From assembly GCF_022271435.1 (NCBI RefSeq), contig NZ_JAFIQY010000024.1, forward strand, positions 59,813-123,812: DNA of 64,000 nt, given 5' to 3'. The notes below the pieces were generated by a model, which was not told where the DNA came from, did no database searches, and was given only the letters and a program-made list of their open reading frames with translations. Below are positions 1 to 7,853 of the stretch, one piece after another; the first letter of the stretch is position 1; the number at the start of each line of letters is the position of its first letter. The translations under genes and the position numbers were made by a program. This stretch comes from Streptomyces monomycini. Its GTDB lineage: Bacteria; Actinomycetota; Actinomycetes; Streptomycetales; Streptomycetaceae.

Positions 1-875
1 GCGGGCGGCAGCGCGGCAGCACTCCACGGGACCGCCGTGTAGGAGGCCGCCGCCGTCCCACGCGCGCCGCCCGGCGCCGTGGCCGTCAGCCGTACGTCCA
101 CCGAGTCCAACGCGGGCGGATCGGGCCACGGCTCGGTCAGCGGGACCCGGCGGCCCGGGGGCAGCGTGACGGGGAGGGTGCGCGCCGCGCGGCGCAGGGC
201 CGGTCCGAAGAGCCCGTCGGCGTCGACCGCGAGTCGTGGCGTGAGCGTGGTGTTGCCGCGGTTGACCAGCGCATACCGGATGACGGCCGCGCTTCCCCGG
301 CGCTCCACCGCCACGTCCTCGACGCTCAGCGCGGCCAGCACGGGCCCGGTCACCCGCAGGTGCACCGCGACCGCGGCCGTCCTGCCGCCCCCCTCGGCGA
401 CGAGCGCGGCCGGGTGGTCGCCCGGGGTCGCGTCCCTGGGGACGGTCACGGTGAAGGGCACGGCCGCCCGGGTGCGCGGTGGCACCCGTACCTCCTTGCC
501 CGCCGTGGCGATCCAGCCGCCGGCCCCGGCCGGTCCGCCGCGCAGCCGGAGCGTCACCGCGCTGCCGCCGGGGTTGGTGAGCGACAGCCGGTCGTTGAGG
601 ACCGCGCCGGGCGCGCCTTCCAGGTAGAAGTACGGGCGGTCCTGGGCGCTCGGCCGCGCCTCGCCTCCGGGGGCGGGCGCGGCGGTCCAGGGCCCGCCGC
701 CCGGGACGGAAGCGGACGGGCCGGGCACGGACGGACCGGACGCGGACGGACCGGGCACGGACGGACCGGAAGCGGGAGCGGGTCCGGGCGCGGCGTACGC
801 CCCGGCCGGGCTCAGCAGCGCGACGGCGGCCGCGAGAGCTGCGCCCGGGACCACCGAGCGGGTACGGGACGGCAT
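1..875 (-). CDS. Secreted DUF916/WxL-interacting-like protein, C-terminally cut by window edge
   Basis: The frame is open from an ATG at 875 to the window's left edge with no stop, giving at least 291 residues. AGGAG lies 8 nt before the ATG. The N-terminus is a Sec signal peptide ending near AGAYAAP. It is followed by a Pro/Ser/Gly linker with repeated GPSVPGPSAS units. From about residue 75 (RPYFYLEGAPGAV, LTNPGGSAVTLRLRG) it looks like the immunoglobulin-like, peptidoglycan-binding module of DUF916/COG1470 proteins, which in Gram-positives act with cell-wall anchored partners. The neighbouring gene encodes an LPXTG protein on the same strand, 82 bp upstream, so the pair may be co-transcribed. 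The C-terminus, where a membrane anchor would be expected, is outside the window. Family assignment is inference from pattern. Confidence 0.75.
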   Translation of the reverse strand, partial: MPSRTRSVVPGAALAAAVALLSPAGAYAAPGPAPASGPSVPGPSASGPSVPGPSASVPGGGPWTAAPAPGGEARPSAQDRPYFYLEGAPGAVLNDRLSLTNPGGSAVTLRLRGGPAGAGGWIATAGKEVRVPPRTRAAVPFTVTVPRDATPGDHPAALVAEGGGRTAAVAVHLRVTGPVLAALSVEDVAVERRGSAAVIRYALVNRGNTTLTPRLAVDADGLFGPALRRAARTLPVTLPPGRRVPLTEPWPDPPALDSVDVRLTATAPGGARGTAAASYTAVPWSAAALPP

Positions 876-957
876 CGGCGGCTCCTGGGGCTGGTGCAGG
901 TGCTGTGCTCGTACGCGTGCGGGGTGGGGGCGGGGCCCTGGAAACGCGGTACCGGAC

Positions 958-1731
958 TCAGGCGCGCTTCTGGTTGCGCCGGGTCAGCCAGAGGACGCCC
1001 GCCGCGCCGGCGAGGAGCACCGTGCCACCGAGCGTGCCGAGGGCGACGGCGGAGTCGGCCGGGCCGGTCTGCGGCAGTTCTCCGCCGCCGGAGGTGCCCG
1101 TCGATCCTCCGGTGCTGCTCCCGGAGCCGCCCGTGGTGCCGCCGGTGGACCCGCCGGAACCACTCGTTCCGCCGGAACTTCCCGTTCCGCCCGCGCTCTT
1201 GACGTCCAGGGTGAGCGACGGCTTCGGGTTGTTGACGGGGGTGCAGGTGGTGGTCGTCCCGAGGGCCTTGATGGTGAGCGTGGACGCGGTGAAGGTGACC
1301 TTGCCGCTCTTCCGGGGCGTGTAGGTCCCGCTCAGGTCACTGATCTTGATGGGCGTGTTGGCGGGGATCGCCTTGTCGTTGGGCGGCCCGGACACGGGCA
1401 CGGTGCCGCTCTCCGCGCCGCCCAGCTCGATGAGCGCGCTCGGCTTCATGGCGCCCGCGCCCAGTTCGACGGGGCTGGAGGAGACGCCCTTCTGGAAGGA
1501 CATCACGAGCTTGTACGCGCTGCCGCTCCGCGTGCTCCTGATGTCGATGGGCGAGACCGCGCCCTTGTTCCCGATCGGCGTCTTGCACTGGTAGTTGACG
1601 TCCACCACGTCGGCCTGCGCGGCCGGCGCGGTGAGCAGGACCGCGGACCCCGCCGTCAGCGCCACGGCCGCGGCCAGGCCGGCCGCGCGGCGGCGGGGGC
1701 GCGCGGCGTGCTGTTCGTAGAAGCGGGCCAC
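958..1731 (-). CDS. LPXTG-anchored surface protein
   Basis: 257 aa from a GTG at 1731, preceded by AAGGGGAACTCAAG; a longer frame upstream lacks a ribosome site. The protein has a twin-Arg-rich signal peptide (residues 1-40, ending APAAQA). A beta-rich extracellular domain of about 140 residues follows, containing two cysteines (YQCKTP and TTTCTP) that could form a disulphide. Next come a Gly/Ser/Thr linker of about 45 residues and a sortase sorting signal: LPQTG, a hydrophobic helix and the basic tail RRNQKRA. It should be covalently linked to peptidoglycan by a class E or similar sortase. The extracellular domain resembles DUF6801-type domains common in Streptomyces surface proteins, but I am not sure of that. 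It lies just upstream of another secreted protein on the same strand. Confidence 0.85.
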   Translation of the reverse strand: MARFYEQHAARPRRRAAGLAAAVALTAGSAVLLTAPAAQADVVDVNYQCKTPIGNKGAVSPIDIRSTRSGSAYKLVMSFQKGVSSSPVELGAGAMKPSALIELGGAESGTVPVSGPPNDKAIPANTPIKISDLSGTYTPRKSGKVTFTASTLTIKALGTTTTCTPVNNPKPSLTLDVKSAGGTGSSGGTSGSGGSTGGTTGGSGSSTGGSTGTSGGGELPQTGPADSAVALGTLGGTVLLAGAAGVLWLTRRNQKRA

Positions 1732-2112
1732 CTTGAGTTCCCCTTCTCGCGGTTGAGCGCCGCCCGATGTTACTGACGGCACATCAGATCGGTGGCTCAA
1801 GGTACGCCGGGGACCTTGTCGAGGGAAGTCACAGAACAGGCCGGATCCGTACGGCGCGGGGCGCCAGGGGAAGGCGGGGAGCGCGTCGAGCGGGGCGGGA
1901 GGGGCGTAAGGGGCACCCAGGGGCGTAGGGGGTACGGGATGCGCAAGGGGGACGGAATGCGTACGCGCCACAGGGCGCGCGGCCGCGGAGCCACGCCACC
2001 CCGGTCACGCCGTACCGGCCACACGCCCGGTCGCGGCGCACACCGCCGCGCCCCGCGCTGCCCCAGGACACGAGGGGCCCCAGGGCGCGAAGACGGGCCC
2101 CGCCCAGGGGCC
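1732..2112. other. Intergenic region upstream of LPXTG gene
   Basis: 381 bp without a credible gene. Frames here lack ribosome sites and have no recognisable domains. It contains the near-palindrome CTGACGGCACATCAG at 1773-1787, in the position of a promoter or operator for the LPXTG gene on the minus strand. No clear -35/-10 pair was recognised. Confidence 0.5.
1773..1787. promoter_or_regulatory. Near-palindrome CTGACG-GCA-CATCAG
   Basis: Six-base arms with one mismatch around a 3-nt centre, 42 bp upstream of the GTG of the LPXTG gene. The position suits an operator or promoter element; its binding protein is unknown. Confidence 0.35.
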
Positions 2113-2610
2113 CTAAGAGGGAGCTGCCAGCTCCGCCCACACGGTCTTGCCCGTGCCGTCCGGGTTGCGTACGACTCCCCAGTCCAGACACAGGCGCTGC
2201 ACGATGAACATGCCGTGCCCGCCGGGCCGCCCCGCCCGGTGGGGGGTGCGGGGCGCGGGCGAGCCCGCGCCGAGGTCGGTCACTTCGATGCGCAGCACCT
2301 TGGCGTTGCTGCGCAGCCGGAGTTCCTCGGGCCCCTCGGCGTGCAGGCAGGCATTGGTGACCAGCTCGGAGACCACGAGCAGGACGTCCTCGGCGGCCGC
2401 CCGCTGGTCGGCACCGGCGGCCGGGAGCCAGCCCCAGTCGTGCAGGCCCTGCCGGGCGAAGTCACGGGCTCGCGCGACGGCTCCCTGCACACCCGCCAGG
2501 CGCAGCCTGCGGATCTGGCCGGCCGGCACGGCCGGGGAGGCGGAGGGAGCGCCGGCGTTGCCCGGCTCCGGGCCGAGGTCGCCCGGCGGGTACGGCCGGG
2601 TGGTGCTCAT
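2113..2610 (-). CDS. Anti-sigma regulatory factor, HATPase_c_2 (RsbW/PrsI-like)
   Basis: 165 aa. A GHKL ATPase fold of the RsbW type fills residues about 35-160, with N box ELVTNACLHA, G1 box DLGAGSP and a glycine lid GRPGGHGMFIVQRL. Such proteins bind a SigB-type sigma factor and also act as a serine kinase on a STAS antagonist. The STAS gene is 180 bp upstream on the same strand and the sigma gene is divergent beyond it, so all three parts of a partner-switching module are present. Gene order and the neighbouring hut cluster match what I remember of the S. coelicolor arsI-prsI-sigI locus. The N-terminal 30 residues are Pro/Gly-rich and atypical. Confidence 0.85.
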   Translation of the reverse strand: MSTTRPYPPGDLGPEPGNAGAPSASPAVPAGQIRRLRLAGVQGAVARARDFARQGLHDWGWLPAAGADQRAAAEDVLLVVSELVTNACLHAEGPEELRLRSNAKVLRIEVTDLGAGSPAPRTPHRAGRPGGHGMFIVQRLCLDWGVVRNPDGTGKTVWAELAAPS

Positions 2611-2790
2611 CAGCGCTTCACCTCACCGATTCGCCATTTCACGGATAGCGGTTACCTGACAGATTCAACAGATTCAGATGTCTCCTGCCCGACGGGACCG
2701 TGAGAACACCCACTTCTTGGGTACGGAAGTTGTGACGCGGGCAACGCGCACGGGAGGAACCCCCGTGGAGCAGCGCCTGCGCCGCCACCG

Positions 2791-3159
2791 TCAGTCGGCG
2801 AGAGCCTTGTCGAGGGAGTCGTGCACGGTGAACACCGCGTCCGCGCCAGTGATCTCAAAGACCCGCGCCACCACCGGTTGCATCCCGGCCAGATGTACCC
2901 CGCCTCCCGCGGCCTCCGCCTTCAGGCGGGCGCCGAGCAGCACGTTCAAGCCGGTGGAGTCCATGAACTCCAGTTGCGAGCAGTCGACGACCAGTCGCGC
3001 GAAGCCGTCCGCGACGCACCCTTCAAGTGATTCCCGCAACAGGTCCGCGGTGTGGTGATCCAGCTCACCCGCGACGGTCACGATCGCGCTGGCACCTTGA
3101 TGCCGGATCGCGACATTGAGCCGTCCCCGACTGGCACTGCCGACCGTCCCGCGGTCCAT
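2791..3159 (-). CDS. Anti-anti-sigma factor, STAS domain (ArsI-like)
   Basis: 122 aa and a single STAS domain. It contains the signature LEFMDSTGLNVLLGA, whose serine is the residue phosphorylated by RsbW-type kinases in this family. The unphosphorylated form would bind the anti-sigma kinase encoded just downstream and free the sigma factor. ATG at 3159 is preceded by AAGAGGGGTGCACGCGC. It is transcribed away from the sigma gene, with 261 bp between the two starts. That shared region carries two direct copies of GCAAACCC (3269-3276 and 3303-3310) of unknown meaning. Confidence 0.88.
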   Translation of the reverse strand: MDRGTVGSASRGRLNVAIRHQGASAIVTVAGELDHHTADLLRESLEGCVADGFARLVVDCSQLEFMDSTGLNVLLGARLKAEAAGGGVHLAGMQPVVARVFEITGADAVFTVHDSLDKALAD

Positions 3160-3420
3160 GCGCGTGCACCCCTCTTGCTGTCTCGGCGTCCGATTGCTTA
3201 CGACTGCGCTGACCGAACACTACGCCTTCGATCCACACAGCTGGTAGCCGAACAATACGTAATTCTCAGCAAACCCGGACAACACGCACTTGCCATCTTC
3301 CGGCAAACCCAGGTAGGCGTAGTAAGGACACATTCGAAACGGCCGGCTTTGGAGGCGCCGCACACCGCAGCTTCGCGTAGAGGCATCGGCAGCCATATGC
3401 CGAGAACGATGGAGGACAAC

Positions 3421-4428
3421 ATGTCACCCCGGCTCGACGAATTGCGCACCGAAGACACCACGGAGACCGCGTCGTCGACTCCCTTGTCAGAGACCACCCT
3501 CGCAGAGGCCGCTCTCCAAGAGGCCGTCCTGTCCGAGGCCGCCCTGCCCGAACAGTCCCAGACGTCTCATTCCCCGCAGATCACATCTGAATCGTCCGCA
3601 GCGGACACGACGGGAATCCCCGAGCTCGACGGGCTGCCCGAGATCCCCCCGTACGCCGAGGTGGGGCCGGTGGACGCGCGGGCCCTGTCCAAGACCCTCT
3701 TCGAGCGGCTGGAGTCGCTGGAAGAAGGCACGCACGAATTCGCGTACGTCCGCAACACCCTGGTCGAACTCAACCTCGCGCTGGTGAAGTTCGCGGCCTC
3801 CCGGTTCCGCTCCCGCAGCGAGCCCATGGAGGACATCGTCCAGGTCGGCACCATCGGCCTGATCAAGGCGATCGACCGCTTCGAGCTCGGCCGCGGCGTG
3901 GAGTTCCCGACGTTCGCCATGCCGACCATCGTCGGCGAGATCAAGCGTTTCTTCCGTGACACCAGCTGGTCCGTACGCGTGCCCAGGCGCCTTCAGGAGC
4001 TGCGTCTGGACCTGGCCAAGGCCGGTGACGAGCTGGCGCAGAAGCTGGACCGTTCCCCGACGGTGAGCGAGCTCGCCGAACGCCTCGGCATCACCAACGA
4101 CGAGGTCGTCGAGGGCATGGCCGCGAGCAACGCCTACACGGCCAGCTCGCTGGACGCCCAGCCGGAGGAGGACGACAACGAGGGCGCGCTGGCCGACCGC
4201 ATCGGCTACGAGGACCACGGCCTCGAAGGCATCGAGTACGTGGAGTCGCTCAAGCCGCTGATCGCCGAGCTGCCCCCGCGTGACCGCAAGATCCTCTCGC
4301 TCCGCTTCGTCGCCAACATGACGCAGTCGGAGATCGGCGAGGAGCTGAACATCTCTCAGATGCACGTGTCGCGGCTGCTGTCGCGCACGCTCGTCAAGCT
4401 CCGCAAGGGGCTGATGGTCGAGGAGTGA
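3421..4428 (+). CDS. SigB/SigF-family RNA polymerase sigma factor
   Basis: 335 aa from ATG 3421, chosen because GGAGG sits 5 nt upstream; the frame extends further 5' without another good site. Residues 1-85 are an acidic, Ala/Ser/Thr/Glu-rich extension with repeats of the form L(S/A)EAAL, longer than in most family members. Region 2 is at about 112-185 (NLALVKFAASRF, EDIVQVGTIGLIKAIDRFE). Region 3 follows, and region 4 with its helix-turn-helix is at about 283-330 (LPPRDRKILSLRF, TQSEIGEELNISQMHVSRLL). It directs stress-responsive transcription under control of the divergent STAS and kinase genes. Synteny beside hutI/hutU suggests it is sigI, but that name is from memory. A hairpin terminator follows. 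Confidence 0.92.
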   Translation: MSPRLDELRTEDTTETASSTPLSETTLAEAALQEAVLSEAALPEQSQTSHSPQITSESSAADTTGIPELDGLPEIPPYAEVGPVDARALSKTLFERLESLEEGTHEFAYVRNTLVELNLALVKFAASRFRSRSEPMEDIVQVGTIGLIKAIDRFELGRGVEFPTFAMPTIVGEIKRFFRDTSWSVRVPRRLQELRLDLAKAGDELAQKLDRSPTVSELAERLGITNDEVVEGMAASNAYTASSLDAQPEEDDNEGALADRIGYEDHGLEGIEYVESLKPLIAELPPRDRKILSLRFVANMTQSEIGEELNISQMHVSRLLSRTLVKLRKGLMVEE

Positions 4429-4486
4429 GTCCGGCGGACACTTCGCGGTCGCTGCCGGCCTGACGGCCGGCATCTGCCCGCGTGGA

Positions 4487-4524
4487 AGAGGGCCTGCCCC
4501 GGAATGTCCGGGACGGGCCCTCCT
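4487..4524. terminator. Bidirectional hairpin between convergent genes
   Basis: Arms AGAGGGCC...CCGGA and TCCGGGAC...GGCCCTCCTCT form a long GC stem with small mismatches, between the sigma factor gene and the convergent secreted protein gene. A smaller hairpin, GCCGGCC-TGAC-GGCCGGC, lies just before it at 4454-4471. Confidence 0.7.
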
Positions 4525-4571
4525 CTGCTGTGACGGCGCTGTGGCGGGTGCCTGGCGCGCTGTACGGGTGC

Positions 4572-5021
4572 CTACCGCGTCGGTACGGGGGCGAGCAGCG
4601 TGGTGATGATCTCCTCGCCTTCCAGGCCCGGGCCGTTCTCCTCCGTGAAGGCGACGGTGACCTTCACGTCGTCGCCCGCGGCGAAGTGCGCGCCGGCGGC
4701 CGGCGTGAGGTCGAGCTTCAGGGCGCGGCTCCGGTAGTCGCAGGTGAGCGCGCCGACCGCGACGGTGCCGGTGGCGGACGACGCCGGGCCGGCCGGTCCG
4801 TCCGTCGTGACCGCCTTGCCGGTCAGCCCCCAGGTGTAGCCGGTGTCGCAGGAGTAGCCGAGGTGCACCGAGAGCTGCTGTCCGTCGAGCGTCACCCTGT
4901 CGATGGAGATCACGTTCGCCTTCGCCGCGGCGGCCGGTGCCGTGGCCAGGGCGGCGCCGCCGAGGACGGCGACGGTGGCCGCGGTGCCGGCGAGTCGGGC
5001 CTTGAGGCGGGTCGACTTCAT
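4572..5021 (-). CDS. Small secreted protein, unrecognised
   Basis: 149 aa from ATG 5021, with AAGGAACC just upstream. The in-frame upstream ATG lacks a ribosome site. It has a Sec signal peptide (MKSTRLKARLAG, hydrophobic core, cleavage near APAAAAKA). The mature domain of about 115 residues contains two cysteines (GYSCDTGYTWG and GALTCDYR), probably disulphide-linked, and a predicted beta-rich pattern. No enzyme motif was seen. It is convergent with the sigma gene and follows hutI on the minus strand after 187 bp. It sits in a conserved position next to the sigma gene, which hints at, but does not show, stress regulation. Confidence 0.75.
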   Translation of the reverse strand: MKSTRLKARLAGTAATVAVLGGAALATAPAAAAKANVISIDRVTLDGQQLSVHLGYSCDTGYTWGLTGKAVTTDGPAGPASSATGTVAVGALTCDYRSRALKLDLTPAAGAHFAAGDDVKVTVAFTEENGPGLEGEEIITTLLAPVPTR

Positions 5022-5208
5022 GAGGTTCCTTTCCCCCCGCGCCGTCACCCTGGCCGAGCGCCGGAGCACCTCCGGCGGAGCTGGCTCCGGCGGGTTTTCT
5101 CCGGCTGTGCGGGTGACTGCGACAGTTGTTCGTGTCGGTCCCGGACCTTACGTGATCTACGCAATGTCCGGAACCGGAAACCGTGAAGTCGCCGCTCGAA
5201 GCCGCCGG

Positions 5209-6414
5209 TCAGACGCGTACGCCCCGGTGCCAGACGTCGGAGACGAGGGGGACGCCCGGGCGGTAGGCGAGGTGGACGTGCGAGGGCGCGTCGAGGAGCG
5301 CGAGGTCGGCGCGGGCGCCGGGGGCCAGGCGGCCGACGTCGGTACGGCGCAGGGCCGCCGCGCCGCCGGCGGTGGCGGCCCACACGGCCTCGTCGGGCGT
5401 CATCCTCATGTCCCGTACGGCCAGCGCGATGCAGAACGGCATCGAACTGGTGAAGGACGAGCCCGGGTTGCAGTCGGTGGACAGCGCGACGGTGGCGCCC
5501 GCGTCGAGCAGGGGGCGCGCGTCGGGCCACTGCGCGCGGGTGGAGAACTCGGCGCCGGGCAGCAGGGTCGCGACGGTCGCGCTGTGGGCGAGGGCGTCGA
5601 TGTCGGCGGCGTCCAGGTGGGTGCAGTGGTCGGCGGAGGCGGCGTCGAGTTCGACGGCGATCTGCACGCCGGGGCCGTGGTGCAGCTGGTTGGCGTGCAC
5701 GCGCGGCAGCAGGCCCTTGGCCTTGCCCGCGGTCAGAATGGCGCGGGCCTGGTCACCGTCGAAGGCGCCCTGCTCGCAGAAGACGTCGATCCAGCGGGCG
5801 TGCGGGGCGCAGGCGTCCAGCATCGGGCCGGTGACCAGGTCGACGTAACCGGCGGGGTCGTCGGCGTAGTCGGGGGAGACGATGTGCGCGCCGAGGAAGG
5901 TGACCTCGTCGGTGTGGGCGGCGGCGATGCGCAGGGCGCGGGCCTCGTCCTCGACGTTCAGGCCGTAGCCGGACTTGGTCTCCAGGGTCGTGGTGCCCTG
6001 GCGGAGCGCTTCGGCGAGGTACTTGGCGACGTTGGCGTGCAGCTCTTCGTCGGTGGCGGCGCGGGTGGCGGCGACGGTGGTGCGGATGCCGCCGGCGGAG
6101 TAGGCGCGGCCGGACATCCGGGCGTTGAACTCGGCGGTGCGGTCGCCGCCGAAGACCAGGTGGGAGTGGGAGTCGACGAAGCCCGGGATACCGGCCCGGC
6201 CGCCCGCGTCGACGTGACTGTCAGTGGCGGGTGCTTTGCTTGTCGTACCGACCCAGGCGACGCGGTCGCCGTCGAAGACGACGGCCGCGTCCTGGATCAG
6301 ACCGAGGGGGCCTTCGCCGAGGGAGGGGTCGTTGGTGACGAGGGTGGCGATGTTGGTGATGGCGGTGGTGCGGCCGGTGGCGGCGCGCTCCGCGGCCGTG
6401 CTGCTGGGGTTCAT
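5209..6414 (-). CDS. hutI: Imidazolonepropionase
   Basis: 401 aa from ATG 6414 with AAGGAG 11 nt upstream. It hydrolyses 4-imidazolone-5-propanoate to N-formimino-L-glutamate, the third step of histidine degradation, in the cytoplasm. Amidohydrolase-superfamily features are present: the metal-binding HSH at residues 83-85 (GFVDSHSHLVF), later metal ligands in RVHANQLHHG, and STDCNPGSS near the C-terminus. Length is normal for the family. It is the last gene of the run hutU, M20 amidohydrolase, hutF, hutI, lying 29 bp after hutF. Confidence 0.96.
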   Translation of the reverse strand: MNPSSTAAERAATGRTTAITNIATLVTNDPSLGEGPLGLIQDAAVVFDGDRVAWVGTTSKAPATDSHVDAGGRAGIPGFVDSHSHLVFGGDRTAEFNARMSGRAYSAGGIRTTVAATRAATDEELHANVAKYLAEALRQGTTTLETKSGYGLNVEDEARALRIAAAHTDEVTFLGAHIVSPDYADDPAGYVDLVTGPMLDACAPHARWIDVFCEQGAFDGDQARAILTAGKAKGLLPRVHANQLHHGPGVQIAVELDAASADHCTHLDAADIDALAHSATVATLLPGAEFSTRAQWPDARPLLDAGATVALSTDCNPGSSFTSSMPFCIALAVRDMRMTPDEAVWAATAGGAAALRRTDVGRLAPGARADLALLDAPSHVHLAYRPGVPLVSDVWHRGVRV

Positions 6415-6443
6415 CGTGGGGGTGCTCTCCTTCGGCCGCGGTG

Positions 6444-7853
6444 TCAGCCGTGTACGGCCGCGATGGCCTCGGCCAGTGCGATGGGGACGTCGGGCACGAG
6501 CGCGTGGACTCCGTCGCGGACGACCTGGCGGCCGCCGACCACCGTGTGGCGCACGTCCGCCCCGGAGGCGGCGAATACGGCCGTCTCGGCGCCCAGCCGG
6601 GGCAGCGGTCCCGCGGTGCGTACGGAGTCCAGCGCGACCGTGGTGAGGTCGGCGAGCGCGCCGCGTTCGATGGTGCCCGCCTCGTCCCAGCCCAGGGCGG
6701 CGTGGCCGTCGGCGGTGGCGGCCCGCAGCAGGGCGTTGGCGGTCCAGTGGCCGCGGGTGCGGGTGCGCAGCCGTTCGTCCAGCTCCATCGCGCGGGCCTC
6801 TTCGAAGAGGTCGATGACGGCGTGGCTGTCGCTGCCGAGCGACAGGGGACTGCCGGCGGCCTGGAGCTGGACGGCGGGGCCGATGCCGTCGGCGAGGTCG
6901 CGTTCGGTGGTGGGGCACATGCACACGCCGGTGGTGGCCGCGCCCAGCAGCCGGACGTCCTCGTCGGTGAGGTGGGTGGCGTGCACGGCGGTGGTGCGGC
7001 GGCCCAGGACGCCGTGGGCGGCGAGGAGTTCGGTGGGGGTGCGGCCGTGGGCCGCGCGGCAGGCGTCGTTCTCGGCGGTCTGCTCGGAGAGGTGGACGTG
7101 CAGCGGTGCCTGCCGCCGGTCGGCCCACTCCGCGACGGTGCTCAGCTGGTCGGCGGGCACGGCGCGTACGGAGTGCACGGCCGCCCCGATGCGGGCGTGC
7201 GGGCGGCCGTCCTTCAGGGCGGCGGCGCGCTCGGCCCAGGCGTCGGCGGTGCCGTCGGAGAAGCGCAGCTGGTGGTGGTCGGGCGGGGCGCCGAAGCCGG
7301 ACGAGAGATAGGCGGTGTCCAGCAGGGTGATGCGGATGCCCGCCTCGTCCGCGGCGGCGATCAGGGCCTCGCCCATCGCGTTGGGGTCGGCGTAGCGGGT
7401 GCCACCTGGTCCGTGGTGGAGGTAGTGGAATTCGCCGACGCAGGTGATGCCCGTCAGCGCCATCTCCGCGTACACGGCCCGTGCGAGGGCGTAGTAGGAG
7501 TCGGGGGTGAGCCGGGAGGCGACCTGGTACATCACCTCGCGCCAGGTCCAGAAGGTGCCGGAGCCGACCTGGACCGTGCCGCGCAGGGCCCGGTGGAAGG
7601 CGTGCGAGTGGGCGTTGGCGAGGCCGGGGAGGGTCAGGCCGCGCAGGGCGACGGCGCCCTGCGGCGGGGTGGGCACCTCGGTCCGTACGGCGCTGATACG
7701 GCCGTCGGCCGGGTCCACGTCCACGGCCACGCCCGGCTCGACGTGCGTGCCGAGCCAGGCGTGTTCCAGCCAGTACGTCTTCGGGGCGGCCGGCCTCGGC
7801 CCGTCGCCTCCGGGGCGCGGGGCCGGTTCGGCTTCCTGCGGCGTCACCTGCAC
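6444..7853 (-). CDS. hutF: Formimidoylglutamate deiminase
   Basis: 469 aa from a GTG at 7853 that overlaps the end of the upstream gene by 10 bp; GGAGG lies 8 nt before it. It deiminates N-formimino-L-glutamate to N-formyl-L-glutamate and ammonia. Amidohydrolase features visible are HSH at residues 82-84 (NAHSHAFHRALRG), HVHLSEQ in the middle, HATHLTDEDV and GSDSHAVIDLFEEARAME near the C-terminus. HutF marks the pathway through N-formylglutamate, as opposed to direct HutG formiminoglutamase. The overlap with the upstream M20 gene points to translational coupling. Confidence 0.95.
   Translation of the reverse strand: MQVTPQEAEPAPRPGGDGPRPAAPKTYWLEHAWLGTHVEPGVAVDVDPADGRISAVRTEVPTPPQGAVALRGLTLPGLANAHSHAFHRALRGTVQVGSGTFWTWREVMYQVASRLTPDSYYALARAVYAEMALTGITCVGEFHYLHHGPGGTRYADPNAMGEALIAAADEAGIRITLLDTAYLSSGFGAPPDHHQLRFSDGTADAWAERAAALKDGRPHARIGAAVHSVRAVPADQLSTVAEWADRRQAPLHVHLSEQTAENDACRAAHGRTPTELLAAHGVLGRRTTAVHATHLTDEDVRLLGAATTGVCMCPTTERDLADGIGPAVQLQAAGSPLSLGSDSHAVIDLFEEARAMELDERLRTRTRGHWTANALLRAATADGHAALGWDEAGTIERGALADLTTVALDSVRTAGPLPRLGAETAVFAASGADVRHTVVGGRQVVRDGVHALVPDVPIALAEAIAAVHG

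Noticed and set aside
4903..7311. Plus-strand ORF of 802 codons opposite hutI and hutF
   Set aside because: It is a shadow frame of the hut genes, giving Gly/Arg/Val-rich nonsense without a ribosome site.
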